Positions 17,656 to 27,502 of a DNA stretch of 64,000 nt are shown here, piece after piece (the first letter of the stretch is position 1; each line of letters opens with the position of its first letter). This DNA comes from Kitasatospora sp. CB01950 (GTDB lineage: Bacteria; Actinomycetota; Actinomycetes; Streptomycetales; Streptomycetaceae), in NCBI RefSeq assembly GCF_001905465.1, contig NZ_LISX01000008.1:226280-290279 (forward strand), given 5' to 3'. Under the pieces are notes generated by a model. The model did no database searches. It had not been told where the DNA came from and was given only the letters and a program-made list of their open reading frames with translations. Both the position numbers and the translations under genes were made by a program.

Positions 17656-18471
17656 TCAGCCTTCGAGGCCCTGACGAGCGCCTTCGAGGCGGCTCGCGAC
17701 CGTGCCGTCGATGACCTCGTCGCCGATCTGCACCCGGACACCGCCCTGGACCTCGGGGTCCACGTCGATGTTCAGGTGGACCGGGCGGCCGTGCAGGCCG
17801 GCCAGGGCAGCGGCGAGCCGCTCCTTCTGGCGGTCCGACAGCGGCACGGCGCTGGTGACCCGCGCCACCACGCGGCCCCGCCGGGAGGCGGCGAGCTTGG
17901 AGTAGGACTCCAGGCCACCCTCCAGGCTACGGCCCCGGGGAGCGGTGATCAGGCTGGTGACCAGGCGGACGGTGCCCGCATTGGCCTTGCCGCCGAGGAG
18001 CTTGCGGATCAGCGCCGCCTTGGCGGCGGCGTCGGCCTTCGGCTCGGTCAGCGCGGCGCGCAGCTCGTGCGAGCCCGCCACCACCCGGCCGAACCGGAAC
18101 AGCTCGTCCTCGACGTCGTCCAGCGCGCCCGACTTGTCGGCAGCGATGACCTCGGCGTACGCGGTCAGCTGCTCGGCCGCGTCGGCCAGGTCACGCGAAC
18201 CGGACCAGCGCGAGCGCACCAGGCCGGAGACCAGGTCGACGGTCTCGCCCGAGACCTGACCGGTCAGCAGCGAGGAGACCAGCTGGGCCTTGTCCTGACC
18301 GGCCCGGGACGGGTCGGTCAGCACGCGGCGCAGCGAGACCTCGCGGTCCAGCAGCGCGGTGACGGAAGCGAGTTCCTCGGCGAGCTTGGCCGCGTCCACC
18401 GAGGTGTTGTCGGTCAGGCTCTCGAGGTTCTCGCGACCGGCGGCGAGGGCCTCGCGGCTCGCGCCGATCAC
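17656..18471 (-). CDS. atpH: F1Fo ATP synthase delta subunit
   Basis: This 271-residue peripheral stalk protein is longer than the 177-residue E. coli delta, as is usual for actinobacteria. The C-terminal part contains the recognised RGRVVARVTSAVPLSDRQ and VDPEVQGGVRVQIGDEVIDGTV, the OSCP/delta signature. The GTG start overlaps the atpF stop by four bases (GTGA), so delta and b are coupled. The extended N-terminal half is helical and probably contacts the b-subunit stalk. Confidence 0.96.
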   Translation of the reverse strand: MIGASREALAAGRENLESLTDNTSVDAAKLAEELASVTALLDREVSLRRVLTDPSRAGQDKAQLVSSLLTGQVSGETVDLVSGLVRSRWSGSRDLADAAEQLTAYAEVIAADKSGALDDVEDELFRFGRVVAGSHELRAALTEPKADAAAKAALIRKLLGGKANAGTVRLVTSLITAPRGRSLEGGLESYSKLAASRRGRVVARVTSAVPLSDRQKERLAAALAGLHGRPVHLNIDVDPEVQGGVRVQIGDEVIDGTVASRLEGARQGLEG

Positions 18472-19025
18472 TTGGACGCACCCTGGGCAGCGGCGGCCTT
18501 GGACTCCAGCTCGTCCAGGAAGCGGTCGATGACACCGCTCTGGCGGGCGTGCTCCTCCAGGGACTCACCGACGATGCGGGAGGCCAGCTGGGAGGCCAGC
18601 GAGCCCACGTCCTGGCGCAGGACGGCGGTCGCCTGCTTCTTGTCGGCGTCGATCTGCGCGTGGCCGGCGGCGACGATGGCCTCACGCTGACGCTGGCCCT
18701 CCTCGCGCATCTCGGCGATCAGGACAGCACCCTGCTCACGGGCGTGCTCGGTGATCCGAGCGGCCTCGTGACGCGCCTCGGCCAGCTCGGCACGGTACTG
18801 CTCAAGCATGGCCTGGGCCTCGGCCTGAGCGGTCTCCGCGCGCTTCATGCCGCCTTCGATGGCGTCACGGCGCTCCTCCAGCACCTTCTCGATGCTGGGG
18901 AGGAGCTTCTTGCCGAGAAGGCCGAAGACGATGAAGAAGCAGAGCAGGCCGATGATGACCTCGGGCCACGCGGGGAGAAGAGGGTTCATCTTCTCTTCAG
19001 CCGCGAGGAGAACCTCGGGGGTCAT
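18468..19025 (-). CDS. atpF: F1Fo ATP synthase b subunit
   Basis: This 185-residue stator subunit has one N-terminal membrane segment (about 22-42, EVIIGLLCFFIVFGLLGKKL) followed by a long charged helix, rich in Glu, Ala, Gln and Arg, that dimerises as a right-handed coiled coil to hold F1 static. It lies between atpE and atpH with a 4-base overlap to atpH. Confidence 0.97.
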   Translation of the reverse strand: MTPEVLLAAEEKMNPLLPAWPEVIIGLLCFFIVFGLLGKKLLPSIEKVLEERRDAIEGGMKRAETAQAEAQAMLEQYRAELAEARHEAARITEHAREQGAVLIAEMREEGQRQREAIVAAGHAQIDADKKQATAVLRQDVGSLASQLASRIVGESLEEHARQSGVIDRFLDELESKAAAAQGASK

Positions 19026-19066
19026 ATCAGAACCTTTCGTCGGAATTGACTACCGGTGCGCCTGGC

Positions 19067-19294
19067 TCACTGGCCGTAGACGAACGGCATGACGATGCCG
19101 ATCAGGGCGAGGGCCTCGGTCAGGGCGAAGCCGATGAACATGTTGGAGCGGATCAGGCCGGCAGCCTCGGGCTGACGGGCCATCGCCTGCACGCCGTTAC
19201 CGAAGATCAGACCGACGCCGATGCCGGGGCCGATCGCGGCGAGGCCGTAGCCGATGGAAGCGACGGAACCGGACACAGCAGCGAGAGCGGACAT
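19067..19294 (-). CDS. atpE: F1Fo ATP synthase c subunit
   Basis: This 75-residue proteolipid forms the rotor ring. It has two membrane helices: the first with the tight-packing GPGIGVGLIFG glycines, a polar loop ARQPEA, and the second carrying the proton-binding carboxylate E60 in FALTEALALIGIV. The actinobacterial c subunit uses Glu as here. It is the smallest gene in the operon, with 41 bases to atpF and 80 to atpB. Confidence 0.98.
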   Translation of the reverse strand: MSALAAVSGSVASIGYGLAAIGPGIGVGLIFGNGVQAMARQPEAAGLIRSNMFIGFALTEALALIGIVMPFVYGQ

Positions 19295-19374
19295 CTCAGC
19301 TAATCCTTTGCGGGGATGGGATACCGGTGGGTGTTGGCCACCGGGAGTTCAGGGCGCGGCCGGGGCCGCGGGGC

Positions 19375-20190
19375 TCAGTGCGCCTCTTCCAGGGCACCGG
19401 CGATGTAGCTGCTGGCGAGCATCACGAAGATGTACGCCTGCAGGAACTGCACCAGCAGCTCGAAGGCGGTCAGACCGACGGCCACCACGAAGGACACGGA
19501 GCCGTACAGGGCGCCGAGGGTGGGGCTCAGCAGGTACCACGAGGCCACCGAGAACACGACGATCAGCAGGTGACCGGCGAACATGTTCGCGAAGGCTCGG
19601 ACCGCGAGGGTGAAGGGGCGCACGAAGATGTTCGAGAAGAACTCGATCGGCACCAGGATGAACATGACCCAGCCCGGAATACCGGACGGCCAGCAGAGGT
19701 TCTTCATACCGCCGACGAAGCCGTGCTTCTTGAAGGTCAGCGTCATGTAGGTGATCCATACGATCACCGCGAGCCCGACCGGGAACGCGATGCGCGACAT
19801 CACCGGGAACTGGGCGAACGGGATGATGGACATGATGTTCATGATCCACACGAAGAAGAACATCGAGACCAGCATCGGGACGTACTTCTCGCCCTTTTTG
19901 CCGATCGTCTCGAGCACGATGCTCCGCTTGACGAAGTCGTACCCGATCTCACCGACCAGCTGGAGCTTGCCCGGGAGCAGCTTCGGCTTGGCGAACGCGG
20001 CCCAGAAGAAGCCCACCACCAGCAGCGCGCAGATGATCGACAGCAGCATCGGCTTGGTGAAGTCGACGCTGCCGATCGAGAAGATCGGCTTGAACTCGAA
20101 CTCGTTCAGGCCGGGGGCGGGGAAGCCGCAGCCGGAGTCGAAGTGGCAGCTGGCCTCGGAGGCGAGCTGGACGACGTCAGCACCCACCAC
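19375..20190 (-). CDS. atpB: F1Fo ATP synthase a subunit
   Basis: This 271-residue membrane stator subunit has five to six helices and the proton-channel helix VRAFANMFAGHLLI, containing the essential Arg, followed by ELLVQFLQAYIFVMLASSYI. The N-terminus carries a Cys-containing external segment (ASCHFDSGCGFPAPG), common in streptomycetes. The start is GTG. A separate promoter probably lies about 220 bp upstream. Confidence 0.97.
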   Translation of the reverse strand: MVGADVVQLASEASCHFDSGCGFPAPGLNEFEFKPIFSIGSVDFTKPMLLSIICALLVVGFFWAAFAKPKLLPGKLQLVGEIGYDFVKRSIVLETIGKKGEKYVPMLVSMFFFVWIMNIMSIIPFAQFPVMSRIAFPVGLAVIVWITYMTLTFKKHGFVGGMKNLCWPSGIPGWVMFILVPIEFFSNIFVRPFTLAVRAFANMFAGHLLIVVFSVASWYLLSPTLGALYGSVSFVVAVGLTAFELLVQFLQAYIFVMLASSYIAGALEEAH

Positions 20191-20404
20191 AGACTCCTTC
20201 GTTCTGACGCATGGTTACGGCAACCTCGGTGTGTCGGCATGGCCGGCGGCCACGGTGCGGCACTGGGACTAGTTGGATTTCTCGCGGACCCGACGCGGCG
20301 CATATCCACGCCGCGGGATCTTCGAAAGCTTCGTGGAGCCGGGGGGCGATCCGTCCGATTCTCGGAGAGACCTGGCCGCATCCCGTACTCCGCCGTTGGG
20401 ACGG

Positions 20405-20433
20405 ACGATAGCAGCCCGTCAGGAGGGCATAAA
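20405..20433 (-). promoter_or_regulatory. candidate promoter upstream of atpB
   Basis: On the minus strand TTTATG (20428-20433) and TATCGT (20405-20410) are separated by 17 bases. The pair lies just after a hairpin that follows the atpI-like gene, so it would let the structural atp genes be transcribed apart from atpI. Confidence 0.4.
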
Positions 20434-20439
20434 CACCGC

Positions 20440-20455
20440 CCCCCTCGCGAGGGGG
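20440..20455. terminator. perfect 16-base palindrome after the atpI-like gene
   Basis: CCCCCTCGCGAGGGGG is fully self-complementary and begins 15 bases after the stop of the atpI-like gene. As RNA it gives a short, very stable hairpin of six to seven GC pairs, suiting partial termination or mRNA end protection. Confidence 0.45.
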
Positions 20456-20469
20456 ACAGCAAGCCCCGC

Positions 20470-20892
20470 TCACGGTTGACGCCCGGATTTCGGCTTGTTG
20501 CCGGGTTCCACGTAGTAGATCTTCGCCTTCAGCGCACCCCGGACCTGGAACGCGGTCCAGATGATCGCGAGCCCGAGCAGGGTGAACCCGAAGACCTTGC
20601 GGTCGAAGAACGTCAGATGCTTGGCCACCGCGAGCAGGATGCCGATCGCGAAGATCTGGGTCGTGTAGACCAGCAGCGCGGCGGCCATCATCATCTGCGG
20701 GTTGTTGCGGGTCAGGCGGTCCAGCGCGTACTGGCCGAAGCTGAAGAAGCCCAGCACCACCACGGTCGCGAGCGCCGCGCCGAGCAGGCCCTTCCCCTGG
20801 GCGACAACGAAAGAGATCACCATGGCGATCACTCCGGCGGCCGCAGTGGGAATTGCGGCGCCACGGAGGATCCGGGCGTCGTGGGACGGCAT
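20470..20892 (-). CDS. AtpI-like integral membrane protein
   Basis: This 140-residue protein occupies the usual atpI position at the head of the ATP synthase cluster. It has four predicted membrane helices (about 12-29, 34-54, 66-87 and 93-115) and a basic tail ending GNKPKSGRQP. I chose the ATG at 20892, preceded by GGAG, over a start further upstream. AtpI proteins are reported to help c-ring assembly or Mg uptake. Similarity to enteric AtpI is by position and topology rather than motif, so I leave the symbol blank. Confidence 0.75.
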   Translation of the reverse strand: MPSHDARILRGAAIPTAAAGVIAMVISFVVAQGKGLLGAALATVVVLGFFSFGQYALDRLTRNNPQMMMAAALLVYTTQIFAIGILLAVAKHLTFFDRKVFGFTLLGLAIIWTAFQVRGALKAKIYYVEPGNKPKSGRQP

Positions 20893-21169
20893 GTCGGCAG
20901 CTCCGGCGGCATGTCGGCGGCAAGGGCGGAAGTACTTGGACGAGCACCACACCGCAGACCGCCGTTGAGGGCGAGCCCGTCGAGGGAGACCGACCGGGGA
21001 CGGAAGTCCTCCATGTCAGGTCTTTCGGCGTGTTCTCGGTACTCGTGAACGGTATCACAAACTATTTGATGAGAGCTTTACCATGAAGATGTGGCACCTG
21101 TCACACCATCGACCCGCGGGTGCCGCCGAACGGGTGGCCCCGTTCGGCGGAGCGGGAGTTGACGATCCC

Positions 21170-22528
21170 TCAGGACTCCTGCTCGCCCCGCCGGCCGGAC
21201 GCCGTCGCACCGGTGCCGATCCGCCCCAGCAGCGCCTTGTCCTCGGCCGACAGCTCGGCCATCGCGGGCGTCTCGGGGGCCTCGTCCTCGGCCCGCTCGA
21301 CGCCGTCCGTCGCCGAGACCTTCGCAGTGGCCCGGGCGGCCCGCGCGGCGCGCAGGCCGCGGCTGCGGTAGCGGGGCGGCACGAACGGCTGGACGGCCTT
21401 CGGGGCGCGCGGCCGGAAGCGCGGCATCAGCAGCACCGCGAGGCCCACCAGGCACAGGCCCGCCGTCGTCAGGACCACCGTGCGGCCGGTGTTGGTGACC
21501 GAGACCGCGACAGTGCCGAAGGCGATCAGCGCGGCCCAGAAGTACATGATCAGCACGGCCCGGCTGTGCGAGTGCCCGACCTCCAGCAGCCGGTGGTGCA
21601 GGTGCTGCTTGTCCGCCGCGAACGGCGACTTGCCCGCCCAGGTGCGGCGCACCACGGCCAGCAGCAGGTCGGCCAGCGGCAGCGCGATCACCGTCAGCGG
21701 CAGTAGCAGCGGGATGTAGATCGGCACCAGGGCGTGCACCGTGATGGTCTGCGAACCGGTGCGGGACGAGACCAGGTCGGGGTCGACGCGGCCGGTGATG
21801 GAGATCGCGGCGACGGCCAGCATCAGGCCCAGCATCATCGAGCCGGAGTCGCCCATGAAGATCCGCGCCGGGTGCAGGTTGTGCGGCAGGAAGCCCAGGC
21901 ACATGCCGATCAGCACGGCGGTGAACAGCGCGGCCGGCGCGGCGTCGTTGATCCCGTAGCCCAGCCAGAGCCGGTACGAGTACAGGAAGAACGCGATCGC
22001 GGCGATGCACACCATGCCCGCCGCCAGGCCGTCCAGGCCGTCGATGAAGTTCACCGCGTTCACCATCACGACCACCAGCGTGACCGAGATCAGCATGCCC
22101 TGGGTGGGGGTGAAGGTGACGGTGCCGTAGCCGGGGACCGGGATGGAGATCACCGTGACGCCCTGCCACACCATCACGCCGGCCGCGATCATCTGACCGC
22201 CGAGCTTCACCAGCGCGTCCACGCCCCACTTGTCGTCCAGGACGCCCAGCACGAACATGATGCCGGCCCCGGACAGCAGCGCCTTGACGTCCGCGCTCTG
22301 CACGAACAGCCGCCCCAGGTTGGTGAGTTGGGAGGCCGCCAGCAGGCCGGCCAGCAGGCCGCCGAACATCGCGATGCCGCCCAGCCGGGGGGTCGGTTCG
22401 CGGTGCACGTCACGTGCCCGCACGGCGGGCATCGCGCCGGCCGCGATCGCGAACTTCCGTACCGGGCTGACCAGCAGGTAGGTCACCGCCGCCGAGACGA
22501 ACAGGACCAGCAGATACTCACGCACCAC
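21170..22528 (-). CDS. MraY/WecA-family undecaprenyl-phosphate GlcNAc-1-phosphate transferase
   Basis: This 452-residue polytopic enzyme transfers sugar-1-phosphate from a UDP-sugar to decaprenyl/undecaprenyl phosphate, the first step of cell-wall linker or teichoic-acid-type glycopolymer synthesis. Family motifs are complete: REPTPRLGGIAMF, the Asp pair in VLGVLDDKWG, NAVNFIDGLDGLAAG, RIFMGDSGSMMLG and the HLHHRLLEVGHS loop that marks WecA/TagO rather than MraY. About 11 membrane helices are visible. The last 80 residues form a charged cytoplasmic tail. The start is GTG after GGAGGCC. It lies upstream of the atp operon, as rfe/wecA does in streptomycetes and mycobacteria. Confidence 0.93.
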   Translation of the reverse strand: MVREYLLVLFVSAAVTYLLVSPVRKFAIAAGAMPAVRARDVHREPTPRLGGIAMFGGLLAGLLAASQLTNLGRLFVQSADVKALLSGAGIMFVLGVLDDKWGVDALVKLGGQMIAAGVMVWQGVTVISIPVPGYGTVTFTPTQGMLISVTLVVVMVNAVNFIDGLDGLAAGMVCIAAIAFFLYSYRLWLGYGINDAAPAALFTAVLIGMCLGFLPHNLHPARIFMGDSGSMMLGLMLAVAAISITGRVDPDLVSSRTGSQTITVHALVPIYIPLLLPLTVIALPLADLLLAVVRRTWAGKSPFAADKQHLHHRLLEVGHSHSRAVLIMYFWAALIAFGTVAVSVTNTGRTVVLTTAGLCLVGLAVLLMPRFRPRAPKAVQPFVPPRYRSRGLRAARAARATAKVSATDGVERAEDEAPETPAMAELSAEDKALLGRIGTGATASGRRGEQES

Positions 22529-22675
22529 TGGCCTCCAGGGTCATGGTCCGACGGACGAGTACGCAGGGTACTCCCGCGCAGGTTCGGGGTTCGAGGTGCG
22601 TCGCCACGATGCACACCTTATTGACTCCGACGCCCGGGTCCCGCATCGCGGTTCGCCTCCGCGACCGCCGAATGC

Positions 22676-23938
22676 TCAGCGGCGCCCCGCGAAGTCCCGC
22701 GCGAGCTCCCGGACCCGGTCCCGCACCGGCTCCACCGGGGCCCCCGCGAGCACCCGTCCGAGCAGTTCGCCGACCTCGCCGAGCTCGGTCTCCGCCATCC
22801 CCTGGGCGGCGCACGTCCCGGTGCCCAGCCGGATCCCGGAGGTCTCGGTGGCCGGTGCCGGGTCGTACGGGACGGCGCACCGCCCGAGCAGCAACCCGGC
22901 TGCGGCGCACCGGCGTTCGGCCTCCACGCCGGTCAGGCCGAGGCTGCCGACCTCGGCGGTCACCAGGTGGGTGTCGGTGCCTCCGGTGAGCGGCTCGGCG
23001 CCGGCGGCGGACAGCGCGGCGGCCAGCGCGCGGGCCCCGTCCACCGCCCGGCGGGCGTACTCGGCGAAGCCGGGGGTGGCAGCCTGGGCCAGCGCCACCG
23101 CCTTGGCGGCCACCTCGTTCATCGCCGCCCCGCCCTGGCAGAACGGGAACACCGCCCGGTCGATCCGGTCGGCCAGCGCGCCGCCGGACAGCAGCAGGCC
23201 GCCGCGTGGGCCGCGCAGCAACTTGTGGGTGGCCACCACGGTGACGTCCGCGTACGGCACCGGGGAGGGCGCCAGGCCGACCGCGACCAGGCCGGCGGTC
23301 TGCCCGGCGGTGGCGATCAGGTAGGCGTCCACCTCGTCGGCGATCTCCCGGAAGGCCGCCCAGTCCGGGTGCCGGGGGTAGGAGATGCCGCCCGCGACGA
23401 TCGCCTTGGGTCGGTGTTCGTGGGCCAGCCGGCGGACCTGGTCGAGGTCGATCAGGCCGTCCTCCTCGCGCACCCCGTAGCCGTGGAACTGGAACCAGCG
23501 GCCGGAGAAGTTGGCCCGCGAGCCGGCGCTCAGGTGGCCGCCGTGCTCCAGCGACATCGCCAGCACCGCGTCGCCGGGCCGCAGCAGCGCCGCGTAGGCC
23601 GCCAGCACGGCCGAAGTCGCCGACCGGGGTTGGACGTTGGCGTGCGGGGCGGCGAACAGCTCACGGGCCCGGTCGACGGCCAGCAGCTCGACGGTGTCGG
23701 CGGGCGCGCAGCCGGTGTGGTGGCGGCGGCCCGGGTAGCCCTCGGCGTACTTGTCGACCAGCGGGCCGGCCAGCGCCGCCAGCACGGCGGGGGTGGCCAG
23801 GTTCTCGCCGGCCAGCAGTTGCAGGCTCTCGGCCCGGCGTTCGTCCTCCGCGGTGAGCAGGTCGGCGATCAGCGGGTCCGCCGTTCGCAGGGCCTCGGCG
23901 GCCTGCCAGTGGATCTGTCGGGCATCGGCGACCGTCAT
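22676..23938 (-). CDS. serine hydroxymethyltransferase paralogue with altered PLP site
   Basis: This 420-residue protein aligns with SHMT along its length (KYAEGYPGRRHHTGC, ANVQPRSATSA, EHGGHLSAGS, ATHKLLRGPRGG with the PLP-binding K239, SGIRLGT). However, the segment that in classical SHMT reads VDMAHxAGLVA is here IATAGQTAGLVA. The PLP-pyridine Asp is Thr (T210) and the following His is Gln (Q213), and the ENxxS motif is degenerate (GENLATPAV). Streptomycetes carry such a divergent glyA-like gene at this spot besides a canonical one. It may be a different PLP fold-type I enzyme, or have lost activity. An ATG with GGGAG supports the start. Confidence 0.85.
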   Translation of the reverse strand: MTVADARQIHWQAAEALRTADPLIADLLTAEDERRAESLQLLAGENLATPAVLAALAGPLVDKYAEGYPGRRHHTGCAPADTVELLAVDRARELFAAPHANVQPRSATSAVLAAYAALLRPGDAVLAMSLEHGGHLSAGSRANFSGRWFQFHGYGVREEDGLIDLDQVRRLAHEHRPKAIVAGGISYPRHPDWAAFREIADEVDAYLIATAGQTAGLVAVGLAPSPVPYADVTVVATHKLLRGPRGGLLLSGGALADRIDRAVFPFCQGGAAMNEVAAKAVALAQAATPGFAEYARRAVDGARALAAALSAAGAEPLTGGTDTHLVTAEVGSLGLTGVEAERRCAAAGLLLGRCAVPYDPAPATETSGIRLGTGTCAAQGMAETELGEVGELLGRVLAGAPVEPVRDRVRELARDFAGRR

Positions 23939-23954
23939 GCTGCGGCTCCCGGGT

Positions 23955-23984
23955 GGGGGGTCCCCCCAGCCGAAGGCGAGGGGG
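23955..23984 (-). repeat. alternative hairpins in the glyA-like leader
   Basis: In the RNA sense one G6 run can pair either with a C5 run upstream (TTCG-containing loop) or with a C6 run one base downstream, so two hairpins exclude each other. They end 17 bases before the start codon. The sequence resembles a short interspersed element seen often between streptomycete genes, so it may be a repeat rather than a dedicated switch. Confidence 0.45.
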
Positions 23985-24144
23985 CCGGTGCGGGCGGAGA
24001 TCCCTCCAGCCTAGGCCGGGCCCTGCCGCCGGGCCCGCCCCCACACGCGGGACTGGGCCTTTCGGCCGCGCCCCGTCACCTGCACTCTCTGCGCACATGG
24101 GCTTCACAAATCCTCCACCGAAACTTTAGTGGAGGGCGCTCAAC

Positions 24145-24816
24145 TCACCGGCCCACGCCGGTCAGCGCGGTCACCACCGGGTCCAGCGCGTCGAATATCT
24201 CCTCGCCGCAGTTGCGGAACATGCCGATCGGGGCACCGTACGGGTCCCTCAGCTCGTCCGATTCCGGCGCGGCGGCCAGCAGCCAGCCCCGCAGGGCGGC
24301 GGCCGAGCGGACCAGCGCGCGGGCGCGTTCGGTCAGCCGCGCGCCGTCCCTGGGGTCCGGCAGGGTCCGCGGATCGACCCTTTGCACCAAACGGGTGAAC
24401 TCCTTCAGCGTGAAGGTGCGCAGACCCGCCGCGTGTCCCATCGAGATCACCTGCGCGCGGTGGTCCAGGGTCGCGGTCAGCACCAGGTCGGCGTCGATCA
24501 CGTGCTCGTCGAGCAGTTCCCGCCCGGCGAAGTCGGCGCTGTCCGCGCCGTACTCCCCCAGCACGGTGGCCGCGTGCGCCTCCATCGGGGCGCCCTCGTG
24601 GCCCCAGGTCCCGGCGCTCTCCACCACGATCCGGCGACCCACCGGGACCCCGAGCCGGGAGTCCAGCTCCAGTCGGGCCAGCCGCTCGGCGATCGGCGAG
24701 CGGCAGATGTTGCCGGTGCAGACGAACAGGATCCGGAAGGTGTCGAGCGGGAGCGGCCCGGACGCCGGGAACGGCGCCAGGGCACTCCCCGCTCCGTACA
24801 ACGGGGCGGCGGTCAA
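24145..24816 (-). CDS. low-molecular-weight protein-tyrosine-phosphatase
   Basis: This is a 223-residue phosphatase of the LMW-PTP/arsenate-reductase fold. The P-loop is ILFVCTGNICRSPIAERL, with nucleophile C33 and R39. The general-acid Asp is in LRDPYGAP near the end. A 25-residue N-terminal extension precedes the first strand. The only in-frame start before the P-loop is a TTG that overlaps the stop of the upstream t6A gene (TTGA), so expression depends on coupling. Streptomycete homologues dephosphorylate Tyr-phosphoproteins; targets here are unknown. Cell-wall glycan genes nearby (wecA-like, LCP) are a plausible link. Confidence 0.88.
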   Translation of the reverse strand: MTAAPLYGAGSALAPFPASGPLPLDTFRILFVCTGNICRSPIAERLARLELDSRLGVPVGRRIVVESAGTWGHEGAPMEAHAATVLGEYGADSADFAGRELLDEHVIDADLVLTATLDHRAQVISMGHAAGLRTFTLKEFTRLVQRVDPRTLPDPRDGARLTERARALVRSAAALRGWLLAAAPESDELRDPYGAPIGMFRNCGEEIFDALDPVVTALTGVGR

Positions 24817-25460
24817 CTGCCGGCCTCGACGTCCGGAGCGACCTCCCTCAGCTGCTCGACGCTGATCGCGCCCGCCCGCAGCACCACCGGTACCTTGCCG
24901 GTGACGTCGACGATGGTGGAGGCCGTCGCATGGTCGGCCGTTCCGCCGTCGAGGTAGATCGACACCGCGTCGCCGAGCTGCGCCTCGGCCGCGTCGCAGG
25001 TGGACGGGGACGGGCCGCCGGTCTTGTTCGCGGAGGAGACCGCGAGCGGGCCGGTGGCGTTCAGCAGCTCCAGTGCCACCGGGTGCAGCGGCATCCGGAC
25101 GGCGACGGTGCCGCGGGTCTCGCCCAGGTCCCAGCGCAGCGACGGTTGGTGCCGGGCCACCAGGGTCAGGCCGCCCGGCCAGAACGCGTCCACCAGTTCC
25201 CAGGCCTGCTCGGAGAAGTCGGTGACCAGCCCGTGCAGGGTGGTCGGCGAGCCGACCAGCACCGGCGAGGGCATGTTCCGCCCGCGGCCCTTGGCCGCCA
25301 GCAGCGCGCCGACCGCCTCCGGGGAGAACGCGTCCGCGGCGATCCCGTACAGCGTGTCGGTCGGCACCACCACCAGCTCCCCGCGGCGGATCGCCGTGGC
25401 GGCCTCACGCAGCCCGCTCGCGCGGTCCTGGGCGTCGGAGCAGTCGTATCGGCGGCTCAT
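24813..25460 (-). CDS. L-threonylcarbamoyladenylate synthase (Sua5/YciO/YrdC/YwlC)
   Basis: This 215-residue YrdC-domain protein makes threonylcarbamoyl-AMP from Thr, bicarbonate and ATP for the t6A37 modification of ANN-decoding tRNAs. The signatures are VVPTDTLYGIAADAF, AAKGRGRNMPSPVLVGS and the SSANKTGGPSP binding loop. There is no C-terminal Sua5 domain, so it is the short (TsaC-like) form. It follows prmC after 76 bases and is coupled to the phosphatase gene, all within a translation-quality cluster (prfA, prmC, t6A). Confidence 0.93.
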   Translation of the reverse strand: MSRRYDCSDAQDRASGLREAATAIRRGELVVVPTDTLYGIAADAFSPEAVGALLAAKGRGRNMPSPVLVGSPTTLHGLVTDFSEQAWELVDAFWPGGLTLVARHQPSLRWDLGETRGTVAVRMPLHPVALELLNATGPLAVSSANKTGGPSPSTCDAAEAQLGDAVSIYLDGGTADHATASTIVDVTGKVPVVLRAGAISVEQLREVAPDVEAGS

Positions 25461-25536
25461 CGGAGCAATCCCCTTCCGGTGATGTCAGTGGTGGTCCACA
25501 GCGAAGCGCGACGCGCGGTCGTGCCGGGCCCGACGG

Positions 25537-26403
25537 TCACAGCGAAGCCCTGCGGGCCGTGGTGAAGCGCGGGCGGTTGTTGAGGTCCCGGTGGTCGGCG
25601 GCGTCCGTCCAGCCGCCCTCCTCGCGGAAGATCCACGGGACCTGCCCGCCCTGGGTGTCCGCGTGTTCGATCACCACCGCGCCGCCGGGCCGCAGCAGCC
25701 GGGCGGCGACCCGCTCGATGCCGCGGATGGTGTCCAGGCCGTCCTCGCCGGAGAACAGCGACATCTGCGGGTCGTGGTCGCGCGCCTCGGGCGCGACGTA
25801 CTCCCACTCGGTGAGCGGGATGTACGGCGGGTTGCTGATCACCAGGTCGAACCGGCCGTCCCAGGCCCGGTCGTCGGCGAACGCCTTGGTGGCGTCGCCC
25901 TGGTGCAGGTGGATCCGGGCCCGGTCGGGGCTGGCCTCGACGTTGCGGCGGGTGTAGGCGATCGCGCCCTCGTCGAGCTCGAACGCGTGCACCGTGGAGC
26001 GCGGCAGCTCCTGGGCGAGGGCCAAGGCGATCGCCCCGGAGCCGGTGCACAGGTCGACCACCAGCGGCTCGGCGACGTCCATCGCGCGGACCGCCTCTAT
26101 CGCCCACTCGACCACGCTCTCGGTCTCCGGCCGGGGCACGAACACCCCGGGGCCGACCTCCAGTTCGAGGTAGCGGAAGAACGCCCGCCCGGTGATGTGC
26201 TGGAGCGGCTCGCGCTGCTCGCGGCGGGAGATCGCCTCCCAGTAGCGGGCGTCGAAGTCCCCGTCCGGCACGGTGTGCAGCTGGCTGCGCTTCACGCCGT
26301 GGACGTGCGCGGCCAGTTCCTCCGCGTCGAAGCGCGGCGAGGGAACGCCGGCCGCGGCCAGGCGCTGGGTGGCCTGGGCCACCTCGGCGAGCAGCAGGTT
26401 CAT
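25537..26403 (-). CDS. prmC: peptide chain release factor N5-glutamine methyltransferase
   Basis: This 288-residue enzyme methylates the Gln of the GGQ motif in release factors. An N-terminal helical recognition domain (MNLLLAEVAQATQRLAAAG) is followed by the Rossmann methyltransferase core: VFVPRPETE, VVDLCTGSGAIALALA (SAM loop), and LVISNPPYIPLTEW, where NPPY binds the Gln side chain. It lies 22 bases downstream of prfA, its substrate gene, and is certainly in the same transcript. Confidence 0.97.
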   Translation of the reverse strand: MNLLLAEVAQATQRLAAAGVPSPRFDAEELAAHVHGVKRSQLHTVPDGDFDARYWEAISRREQREPLQHITGRAFFRYLELEVGPGVFVPRPETESVVEWAIEAVRAMDVAEPLVVDLCTGSGAIALALAQELPRSTVHAFELDEGAIAYTRRNVEASPDRARIHLHQGDATKAFADDRAWDGRFDLVISNPPYIPLTEWEYVAPEARDHDPQMSLFSGEDGLDTIRGIERVAARLLRPGGAVVIEHADTQGGQVPWIFREEGGWTDAADHRDLNNRPRFTTARRASL

Positions 26404-26425
26404 CCCACGGGCCCCTTAGCTAGGC

Positions 26426-27502
<1,077 letters not shown>

